From an uncultured Oscillospiraceae bacterium (lineage in GTDB: Bacteria > Bacillota > Clostridia > Oscillospirales > Acutalibacteraceae): 40,674 nucleotides of DNA. The stretch spans positions 1 to 40,674 of the forward strand of contig CAUGOD010000026.1 in assembly GCA_959601025.1 (NCBI GenBank), written 5' to 3'. The first letter of the stretch is position 1. Each line of letters starts with the position of its first letter. Shown one piece after another: positions 34,696 to 40,674 of the stretch. Below the pieces are notes generated by a model, which was given only the letters and a program-made list of their open reading frames with translations, searched no databases and was not told the origin of the DNA. The position numbers and the translations under genes were made by a program.

Positions 34696-34747
34696 CGGAA
34701 TATCGCATCCTTTCGCCCCGGCCGAAAGCCTGCATCGCCGGCCGGAA

Positions 34748-35263
34748 TCAGTTTTCGTCGTGGATGGTGCCGTCCCCCCGCTGGAGGGCGTTGATGCCGG
34801 TGCGGGCCATTTCCAGAATGCCGTACCGTTCCAGCTGCTCCACAAAAGCGTCCACTTCCTCGGTCTGTCCGGTCATCTCCAGCGTCACTGTGGTCTCCCC
34901 GATATCCAGCACCCGCGCGCCGTAAGCCTGCACCATCTTGAGCACCGTGCTCCGGGACGGCCCGGCCGCCTGCACCTTTACCAGCAGCAGCTCGCTGTTG
35001 GAGCAGTCCTCCGGCTCCAGCACCTTGACGGTGAGGATATCCTCCAGCTTGAGGAGCTGACGGGTCAGCTGGGCAAAGGTCGCCTCGTCCCCCGTCACCA
35101 GAAGGGTCAGGCGGGAATAGGCCGGGTTTTCGGTCGTGCAGGCCACAATGGAATCAATATTGAAGCCGCGGCGGGAGAACAGTCCCGCCACCCGAAGCAG
35201 TACGCCGGGATGGTTCACCGCCAACACGGCGAAAACCGCTTTATTGTCGTTGATACCGTTCAT
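34748..35263 (-). CDS. ilvH: Acetolactate synthase small (regulatory) subunit
   Basis: A 171-residue ACT-domain protein. The N-terminal ACT domain shows VLAVNHPGVLLRVAGLFSRRGFNIDSI and the C-terminal half has the usual ELLLVKVQ...LDIGETTVTLEMTG pattern. It binds the large subunit and usually confers feedback inhibition by valine. The gene lies between ilvB and cimA in the same operon. Confidence 0.95.
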   Translation of the reverse strand: MNGINDNKAVFAVLAVNHPGVLLRVAGLFSRRGFNIDSIVACTTENPAYSRLTLLVTGDEATFAQLTRQLLKLEDILTVKVLEPEDCSNSELLLVKVQAAGPSRSTVLKMVQAYGARVLDIGETTVTLEMTGQTEEVDAFVEQLERYGILEMARTGINALQRGDGTIHDEN

Positions 35264-35344
35264 AATGATGGCCTTTCCTTTCTTGCACTGCCTGAAAAAT
35301 TTTTCTGTCAGACGCGCTTTCTCCTTTTATCCCTGTCTCCGCCG

Positions 35345-37021
35345 TCAGTTCTCCTGCATCTCCTCGATGATATCGTCCACTGTGCCGCCGGGCGGGATCA
35401 TCGGGAGAACGTTCACATCCGGGGAAATCCGGCAGTCCACCACCACCGGCCCGCCGGCGGCGAGGGCTGCCTTCAGCACCGGCTCCACCTCGTCGGTGCG
35501 GGTGATCCGCATCCCCGTGCAGCCAAAGGCTTCCGCCAGCCTGACGAGGTCGGTCTTACGGTGGGGATCGGTGGCCGAGAAGCGGCGTCCGTAAAAGACC
35601 TTCTGCCACTGCCGCACCATGCCGAGCACCTGGTTGTTCATCACCAGCGCCACGATCGGAAGGTCATACGAGGCCAGAGTGGTCAGCTCGTTCAGGTTCA
35701 TATGGAAGCTGCCGTCCCCCGACACCAGCACGACCCGCCGGCCGGGAAAGGCTGCCTGCGCGCCGATGGCCGCGCCCAGCCCGTACCCCATCGTTCCCAG
35801 CCCGCCGGAGGAGAGAAGGGTGCGGGGCTGCCGGAACTCGTAATGCTGGGCCGTCCACATCTGGTGCTGTCCCACGTCGGTGGCGATGATCGCATCATCC
35901 GGCGTGAGGGCGCGCAGAGTGTGGAGGATGTACAGAGGATCGGGCGGGGAAGCCGGGTCGGCGGTATTCGCCGTCCAGCCGTGCCGCCGGCCGGTGGTTT
36001 CCGCCACCCAGGAAGGATGGGAAGCCGGTTCCGCCCGCCCGGTCAGGATGCGGAGCACCTCCTTCAGATCGCCGGCCAGACGGACGGCGGCGGTTACGTT
36101 CTTGTCGAATTCCGCGTGGTCGATGTCGATATGGACCACCTGCGCGTTCGGGGCGAAGCCGGTGCGGTTCCCCGCCACCCGGTCGGAGAAGCGCGCCCCG
36201 CAGACCAGCAGCAGATCACAGTCCTTCGCCGCTTTGTTCGCCGCGAGGGTGCCGTGCATCCCCACCATCCCCAGCCACAACCGGTGGGAGGGAGGGAAGC
36301 CGCTGATTCCCATCATGGAAGCGCAGACCGGGATATCCAGCTTTTCCGCGAGGGCGAGCAGCTCGGTCTCCGCACCGGAGGAGATCACGCCGCCGCCGAA
36401 ATAGATCAGCGGACGCTCGCAGGCCGCCAGCTTTTCCAGCGCCATCGCCAGCCGCTCCTCCTTGGGAGGAGGACAGGGACGGGGGCCGGCGGCGGGCTTC
36501 GGCTCGTATTCGGTCATGGCGGCGGTGATATCCTTCGGGATATCGATCAGCACCGGGCCGGGCCGCCCGCTCTGCGCGATGCGGAATGCTTCCCGCACCG
36601 TGTCGGCCAATTCCTCCACCTTTTTCACAATGAAATTATGCTTGGTCACCGGCATGGTGATGCCGGTGATGTCCACCTCCTGAAACGAATCCCGCCCGAG
36701 GAGAGGAACAGATACATTCCCTGTGATCGCCACCATCGGAACCGAATCCATATACGCGGTAGCGATACCGGTCACCAGATTGGTCGCGCCCGGGCCGGAG
36801 GTAGCGATGCACACCCCCACCTTTCCCGTCGCGCGGGCATAGCCGTCCGCCGCGTGGGAAGCGCCCTGCTCGTGGGCGGTCAGCACATGGCGGATGCGGC
36901 CGCTGTATTTGTAGAGCGCGTCGTAAATGTTCAGCACCGCGCCGCCGGGGTAGCCGAATACCGTATCCACCCCCTGCTCCAGCAGGCATTCCACCAACAC
37001 GTCCGAACCGTTCAGCATCAT
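35345..37021 (-). CDS. ilvB: Acetolactate synthase large (catalytic) subunit
   Basis: A 558-residue thiamin-diphosphate enzyme that condenses two pyruvates, or pyruvate with 2-oxobutyrate. It shows the N-terminal catalytic-Glu region (TAHEQGASHAADGYARATGK), a central FAD/TPP domain, and the C-terminal TPP/Mg motif GDGSFHMNLNELTTLASYDLPIVALVMNN. It is the first gene of the operon, about 50 bp downstream of the T-box terminator, so its expression should depend on amino-acid-controlled read-through. Confidence 0.96.
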   Translation of the reverse strand: MMLNGSDVLVECLLEQGVDTVFGYPGGAVLNIYDALYKYSGRIRHVLTAHEQGASHAADGYARATGKVGVCIATSGPGATNLVTGIATAYMDSVPMVAITGNVSVPLLGRDSFQEVDITGITMPVTKHNFIVKKVEELADTVREAFRIAQSGRPGPVLIDIPKDITAAMTEYEPKPAAGPRPCPPPKEERLAMALEKLAACERPLIYFGGGVISSGAETELLALAEKLDIPVCASMMGISGFPPSHRLWLGMVGMHGTLAANKAAKDCDLLLVCGARFSDRVAGNRTGFAPNAQVVHIDIDHAEFDKNVTAAVRLAGDLKEVLRILTGRAEPASHPSWVAETTGRRHGWTANTADPASPPDPLYILHTLRALTPDDAIIATDVGQHQMWTAQHYEFRQPRTLLSSGGLGTMGYGLGAAIGAQAAFPGRRVVLVSGDGSFHMNLNELTTLASYDLPIVALVMNNQVLGMVRQWQKVFYGRRFSATDPHRKTDLVRLAEAFGCTGMRITRTDEVEPVLKAALAAGGPVVVDCRISPDVNVLPMIPPGGTVDDIIEEMQEN

Positions 37022-37070
37022 GGGAACTCATCCTTTCTAACCAATAGGCGGGGATCGGAAAACCGGATGC

Positions 37071-37383
37071 TCAAAAAAATCCCTTCGCCTCCCTGTCAAG
37101 AGGCGAAGGGATTCATCGTCCGGAAATCCTTCTCCGCGGTACCACTCTTTTTGCCCGGAACCGGGCCGCTCAGCGCATCGGGCATTTTGTTCACGACAAA
37201 GGCTGCCGAATGCGGTCCCGGATAACGGCGGGAAGACCGTTCTCGCTTACTCCGGCCGAAACCGTTTGGGCGGAAAGCTCGGGAGGTGATATTCCGGCGC
37301 CCGCTCAACCGCCTTGCACCAACCGGCGGCTCTCTGCATGAAAAAGGCGCTGTACTTGTCCCCGTCATCGCTTTTACAATATT
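37071..37383 (-). ncRNA. T-box leader, probably isoleucine-responsive
   Basis: A leader on the minus strand upstream of ilvB. The T-box sequence AGAGTGGTACCGCGG lies at 37133-37148. A terminator with a 14-bp stem (37078-37091 with 37100-37113) and seven Ts follows. In Stem I an AAGTA element faces a bulge containing AATATCACC. The codon ATC followed by A is the best specifier, giving isoleucine. Uncharged tRNA-Ile would favour the antiterminator and allow expression. The specifier is inferred by hand folding. Confidence 0.9.
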
Positions 37384-37389
37384 GGTATA

Positions 37390-37418
37390 ATAATACCGAA
37401 TACCCACCGCTTTGTCAA
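37390..37418 (-). promoter_or_regulatory. Promoter of the ilv-cim-leu operon
   Basis: TTGACA (37418-37413), a 17-bp spacer and TATTAT (37395-37390) on the minus strand, directly upstream of the T-box leader. Confidence 0.85.
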
Positions 37419-37541
37419 GAGCGAAATTTCGACAATTTGTCTGGATAGAAAGCTGTACGAAAATCTTTTTGTTTTCCGAGGAGGCGGCATGGGATATGGC
37501 AAGGGACCGCTTGGAAGCAGAGACGCATCCACCGGCTTCCG

Positions 37542-40172
37542 TTACGCCTTCCCCTCTTTCAGATTCTCCTCCAGCACCTCCAGCACGCGGTCCATGCAAT
37601 CCGCGAACTCGCGGATCTTGGCGACGATACGTCTCCTTTTTTCAGGATTTTGCAGCGCCTCCAGGGTGATGTTGAAACCGCCTCCGATCGCTTCCAGGTC
37701 CTCTCCGTTCTGATCGTTCCAGAGATGCCCGGTCTGCTGGTATTGCCGGCGTACCTCCTCCAGAAACGCAAAGTCGGGGTTCAGCTCCTGCGCCTTTTCC
37801 AGGAAGCTCTGGCAGCCGCCGCTGTTGGTCGCCAGGTTGCAGACATAGACCGTGTACATAAACCATGGATGAAACTCCTCCGGCTTCATGCCGTCGAACC
37901 GGCCGCCCTCGATCTCCGCCGCCCAGGAACGGAACGCTTCGGGGCCGAAGCAATACGCCTCTGTTTGGGTGGTCAGCAGCCGGGGCAGGTTCCGGATCGC
38001 GTCCCGGTAGAGTTGTCTGAGATCGACCTGCCGCTTTTTTCCGCCTACGAAAATCCAGCCGCAGGTATTCAGCTGATGCTCGTCCGTGCAGTCCGTCGGC
38101 AGCGCCTGATCAAAAGGGATGCGTTCCGGCTCGGTATAATCCGCCGTCATGTAGAGCAGGGTTTTCCCGTATTCCTCGTACCCGACGAAAACGCCCCAGC
38201 CCTGTTGATACCGGATCACGGGAACACCTTTGTCGATATACGCCATCAGGGTCTGCCGATACATTTCCCGGTTTGTATTCAGCGCTTTTTCTGATACAAA
38301 CGAACTGTCGTATCCGCAGGCGTCGAATACTCCCTCGATAAACGGCGCGCTCACCCGGTATTCCGTCGCACTGTCCCCGCGGAAATTTTTGGAATATATC
38401 TGCGCCAGATTGTCCCCCGTCAGCCCCGCGAAGAACCAGTACTCATAGTCCGGTTCTCCGAGCGCCTCCATAACATACCGGGCGCAGCCGTTGAACCAGT
38501 AATTTTCACCGTAATGCATGGTGATGAGTTGATGGATATTCGGGATGGCGTTGTTGCTTGGCTTTGTAATCATGGTAAGCGCTCCTTCTTTTATCTGTAT
38601 TTTCGGCGCGCGCTTCAGCTGCGACACACGGATAGACCGGAAATACCGTTTTCCCTGCCCGTTGGAGCCGATACGGATGATTTCCGCACGCTGCCCCCGC
38701 CAGTCCGCCTGCATGTAGGGGAAACGCATCCCGCAATACCGCACCTCGCCGTTGAGAATCACGGCGAGATGCTTCTCCCCCACGATCCAGGTCAGGCGGT
38801 TGTAAATATTCGGTTGAATCCGTCCCCGGCCGGGATAAAGAAAAACATCCCGGAAAATCGGCTGATGGAAGCGGATCACCTCTTGGGAAAGGCGGGGATC
38901 GGCGTTGTTCTCCATATTGACGCCGTATTCATTGGCGCCGTGGAAAAAACGGATACTGCCCTCGTCGCATCCATATCCATAGCGCGCGCTTTCGTCTTCC
39001 ACACGGAACTCGATGTCCACGCGGAAGGGGAGCTCCACCGCCACCTCGGTGGAAAGGAGCCGCTTGTCAATATACGCGATATACTCCGCTTCCCCCGCTT
39101 CATTCACCCGGTAATACGGATCGAGGATCGGCTTCAGGCCGTCCATCGGAACGTCGACCGCCCACAAAACGGGATTCGCGTCCTCAATTTCCCGAACGGA
39201 GAGACCCTCGACCTGTTCGCACGGCTCGTAGAGCGCCGCGTTCGGCAGCCGTTTTTTAATCGGCAGGAACAGCTCGACCTTTTCCCTTCGTCCGTCGGGG
39301 GAAAGCACCGATTCCGCCAGCGCGTCGTGCCGCAGCCGTCCGTCATGGCGGTAATCCACCTCGTAATAGGGATTGTCGTCAAAGCTTCGAATCATCCGGC
39401 GGTAGAAGGCTTCCAAATCCTCGTCCACGTACACGCCGCCCACGGCGTACAGACCGGCCTCGATCGGATAATCCCTATACGGGCCGTCGTTGACGAACTC
39501 TCCGCCGATCCGCTGGAGAAGCACGTTTCTCCCCGCTTCATCCTGGTATTCGAACAGGGAATGCTGGCCCGGCAGGCCGATCGGAACGCCCGTATCGTTC
39601 AGCCAGCTCCAGAAGCCCTCCACGTCCGACTCCGGTTCCGCCCCCTCCTTCCGCCAGGAGGAAAGAACGCGCAGGGAGGGCAGCGCTACGATCCGGAGGT
39701 CCGCCGGCTTTTCCAGCCTTTCACTGGCCTCCGTCAACTGCTCATAGGACACGACGTGCCGCTCCTCCAGAATATCCAGCTGCTTGTCCATCTCTTCATA
39801 CAGCAGCGGCAGGGCGGATATCTTCGTAATCCCGTTGCGAAGCATCGCCTGAAGAAAGTTGTTGACGATACGCTTCATCTCCGAAAGCGCGGTTACCTCC
39901 CGATCGATGCTGTGGATTCGTTCCACAAAGCTTTCCACCAGCACGCTCATATCCTGGCTTTCATAAATTCGCTGGATGTCCTTGATCGGAATCTGCATTT
40001 TCCGCAGCACCATGATCTGCCGAAGCCGTTCGACGGTCTCCTCATCATAATACCGGTATGCCTCGAATTCCGGGCGCACGCTGTGAATCAGTCCGACCTG
40101 CTCGTAATACCGCAGGGTGCGGGACGAGACTCCCAGCTGGCTTGTCAGCTCCGTGATCCGGATCAGTTCCAT
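37542..40172 (-). CDS. MerR-family regulator with GyrI-like and large C-terminal domains
   Basis: An 876-residue multidomain protein. Residues 1-70 are a MerR winged helix (RITELTSQLGVSSRTLRYYEQVGLI, then YRYYDEETVERL), followed by a coiled coil to about 125. Residues about 155-320 look like a GyrI/SOUL-type ligand-binding domain. A beta-rich segment (about 330-525) follows, and the C-terminus (534-876) contains HYGENYWFNGCARYVMEALGEPDYEYWFFAGLTGD and WGVFVGYEEYG, resembling BtrH-N/peptidase-C39-like folds. MerR proteins are normally 110-300 residues, so this is a large fusion. At residue 534 an internal ATG (38573) is preceded by GAAGGAG at 8 nt, so the C-terminal 343 residues might also be made separately. 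It is a single gene on its strand with no obvious partner; it probably senses a small molecule. Confidence 0.85.
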   Translation of the reverse strand: MELIRITELTSQLGVSSRTLRYYEQVGLIHSVRPEFEAYRYYDEETVERLRQIMVLRKMQIPIKDIQRIYESQDMSVLVESFVERIHSIDREVTALSEMKRIVNNFLQAMLRNGITKISALPLLYEEMDKQLDILEERHVVSYEQLTEASERLEKPADLRIVALPSLRVLSSWRKEGAEPESDVEGFWSWLNDTGVPIGLPGQHSLFEYQDEAGRNVLLQRIGGEFVNDGPYRDYPIEAGLYAVGGVYVDEDLEAFYRRMIRSFDDNPYYEVDYRHDGRLRHDALAESVLSPDGRREKVELFLPIKKRLPNAALYEPCEQVEGLSVREIEDANPVLWAVDVPMDGLKPILDPYYRVNEAGEAEYIAYIDKRLLSTEVAVELPFRVDIEFRVEDESARYGYGCDEGSIRFFHGANEYGVNMENNADPRLSQEVIRFHQPIFRDVFLYPGRGRIQPNIYNRLTWIVGEKHLAVILNGEVRYCGMRFPYMQADWRGQRAEIIRIGSNGQGKRYFRSIRVSQLKRAPKIQIKEGALTMITKPSNNAIPNIHQLITMHYGENYWFNGCARYVMEALGEPDYEYWFFAGLTGDNLAQIYSKNFRGDSATEYRVSAPFIEGVFDACGYDSSFVSEKALNTNREMYRQTLMAYIDKGVPVIRYQQGWGVFVGYEEYGKTLLYMTADYTEPERIPFDQALPTDCTDEHQLNTCGWIFVGGKKRQVDLRQLYRDAIRNLPRLLTTQTEAYCFGPEAFRSWAAEIEGGRFDGMKPEEFHPWFMYTVYVCNLATNSGGCQSFLEKAQELNPDFAFLEEVRRQYQQTGHLWNDQNGEDLEAIGGGFNITLEALQNPEKRRRIVAKIREFADCMDRVLEVLEENLKEGKA
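38571..38588 (-). promoter_or_regulatory. Internal ribosome site and ATG inside the MerR-family gene
   Basis: On the minus strand GAAGGAG, 8-nt spacing and ATG lie in frame within the long gene, exactly at the boundary of its C-terminal domain. It could give a second, 343-residue product or mark an old gene fusion. Confidence 0.4.
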
Positions 40173-40313
40173 GACGCTTCCCTCCTCTCTTTCCTCTATA
40201 GTACCCCTTAACCGTGCGTCAATGTCAAGCGTCCCCGCGCCTTTTGAAATAAGAAATTTTTACCGGAAAGGCGGTGACGGTCAGGGCGTGTCCCCATGGA
40301 TTCCAGACAGAAG

Positions 40314-40352
40314 AGCGGGAGACAATCCGGCCGGAACCGGCTGTCTCCCGCT
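40314..40352 (-). terminator. Hairpin after the beta-repeat gene
   Basis: An 11-bp GC-rich stem (40314-40324 with 40342-40352) with an inner GC-rich loop, located about 40 bp after the stop of the minus-strand gene at the window edge. The T-run after it is short. Confidence 0.6.
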
Positions 40353-40391
40353 TTATGGTTTGGGTTCTTAATTTTCAATAGCGGCCCGTCT

Positions 40392-40674
40392 TTACAGTTG
40401 CCCGATATCGGCCGCGCCGCTGCAGAAAACGTTCCCTTCGGCGGTGACTCTCCCGCCGATATGGCCGCATTTCACGTCGCCGCCCGCCTGTACGTTACCG
40501 CTGATATCGCCTTCGCATTCCACCGTATCGCCGGCGCTTACGCCGCCTTCCACCATGCCGCAGGACACGGACCCGCCGGCGTTCACATCGCCTTCGACGT
40601 TGCCGCAGTTTACTCCGCCGCCCGCGTCCACATAGCCTCCCACATTGCCGCAGTTGATTCCGCAGCCCGCGTCC
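40392..40674 (-). CDS. Partial beta-repeat (polymer-forming-like) protein
   Basis: The C-terminal ~93 residues of a protein that begins beyond the window edge. It is built almost entirely of a short repeat of the form V-x-AGG-x-V-x-CG-x-(V/I)-x-G, with valines, glycines and cysteines at regular spacing. This suggests a right-handed beta-helix like bactofilin/polymer-forming proteins or DUF4097-type repeats. The regularly placed cysteines would line one face of the helix. No catalytic motif is visible. The in-frame GTG at 40643 is not taken as the start because the repeat continues upstream to the edge. Confidence 0.7.
   Translation of the reverse strand, partial: DAGCGINCGNVGGYVDAGGGVNCGNVEGDVNAGGSVSCGMVEGGVSAGDTVECEGDISGNVQAGGDVKCGHIGGRVTAEGNVFCSGAADIGQL

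Noticed and set aside
33112..34845. N-terminal extension of citramalate synthase to 34845
   Set aside because: The extra 50 residues overlap ilvH and do not resemble the family; the family N-terminus begins at 34695.
37096..37599. 167-codon minus-strand frame over the T-box leader
   Set aside because: The region is explained by the T-box, its terminator and the promoter; the frame has no ribosome site and no recognisable protein.

Overview
The window looks like chromosome from a moderately GC-rich Clostridia-type Firmicute (Oscillospiraceae-like). This is inferred from Shine-Dalgarno-led genes with GTG/TTG starts, consensus sigma-A promoters, a T-box leader, a SipW-type signal peptide protein, a DUF951 protein, a dockerin and a FeoB-associated Cys-rich protein. 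No rRNA or integrase is visible, so the lineage is an inference.

Layout. (1) 0.1-3.65 kb: a ferrous-iron uptake operon on the minus strand (feoA-feoA-feoB-Cys-rich protein). Its consensus promoter is overlaid by several TTAG-N6-CTAA operators of DtxR/MntR type. (2) 4.0-12.2 kb: an AT-richer accessory stretch. It holds a 1523-residue secreted protein (five tandem modules, an internal dockerin, a C-terminal DUF4838-like domain), a membrane protein fusing a GNAT domain to a PLD-like domain, and a TasA/camelysin-like surface protein. (3) 12.2-16.0 kb: tRNA-Leu(UAG) and a tiny Cys-rich protein behind a perfect consensus promoter, then a compact restriction-modification locus. One gene there carries a nuclease-like domain plus an N6-adenine methylase. 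The specificity gene lies in the -1 frame behind a T TTT TTC slippery heptamer, a 6-nt spacer and a strong stem-loop. (4) 16.1-28.8 kb: minus-strand housekeeping genes: trmO, rlmD-type rRNA methyltransferase, an XRE regulator, M18 aminopeptidase, lytic transglycosylase, coaE, threonylcarbamoyl-AMP synthase, prfA, DUF951, a nuclease/phosphatase, an SDR reductase, a dCMP deaminase and mutY. Two tandem-repeat arrays (72-bp and 88-bp units) lie between them. (5) 29.0-31.2 kb: two plus-strand genes, a MATE exporter behind a probable attenuator and a GNAT acetyltransferase. (6) 31.3-37.4 kb: a branched-chain amino-acid operon ilvB-ilvH-cimA-leuC-leuD behind a T-box leader that probably reads an isoleucine codon. 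(7) 37.5-40.2 kb: an 876-residue MerR-family protein with a possible internal start. (8) 40.4 kb to the edge: a partial beta-repeat protein.

How genes work together. The Feo genes form an iron-responsive uptake unit. cimA, ilvB/H and leuC/D fit the pyruvate/citramalate route to isoleucine, which agrees with an Ile T-box. The tsaC-type enzyme makes the t6A precursor, and TrmO methylates t6A in tRNA. The most unusual element is the possible single-chain nuclease-methylase-specificity protein made by -1 frameshifting. All functional calls come from reading motifs; no database search was run.
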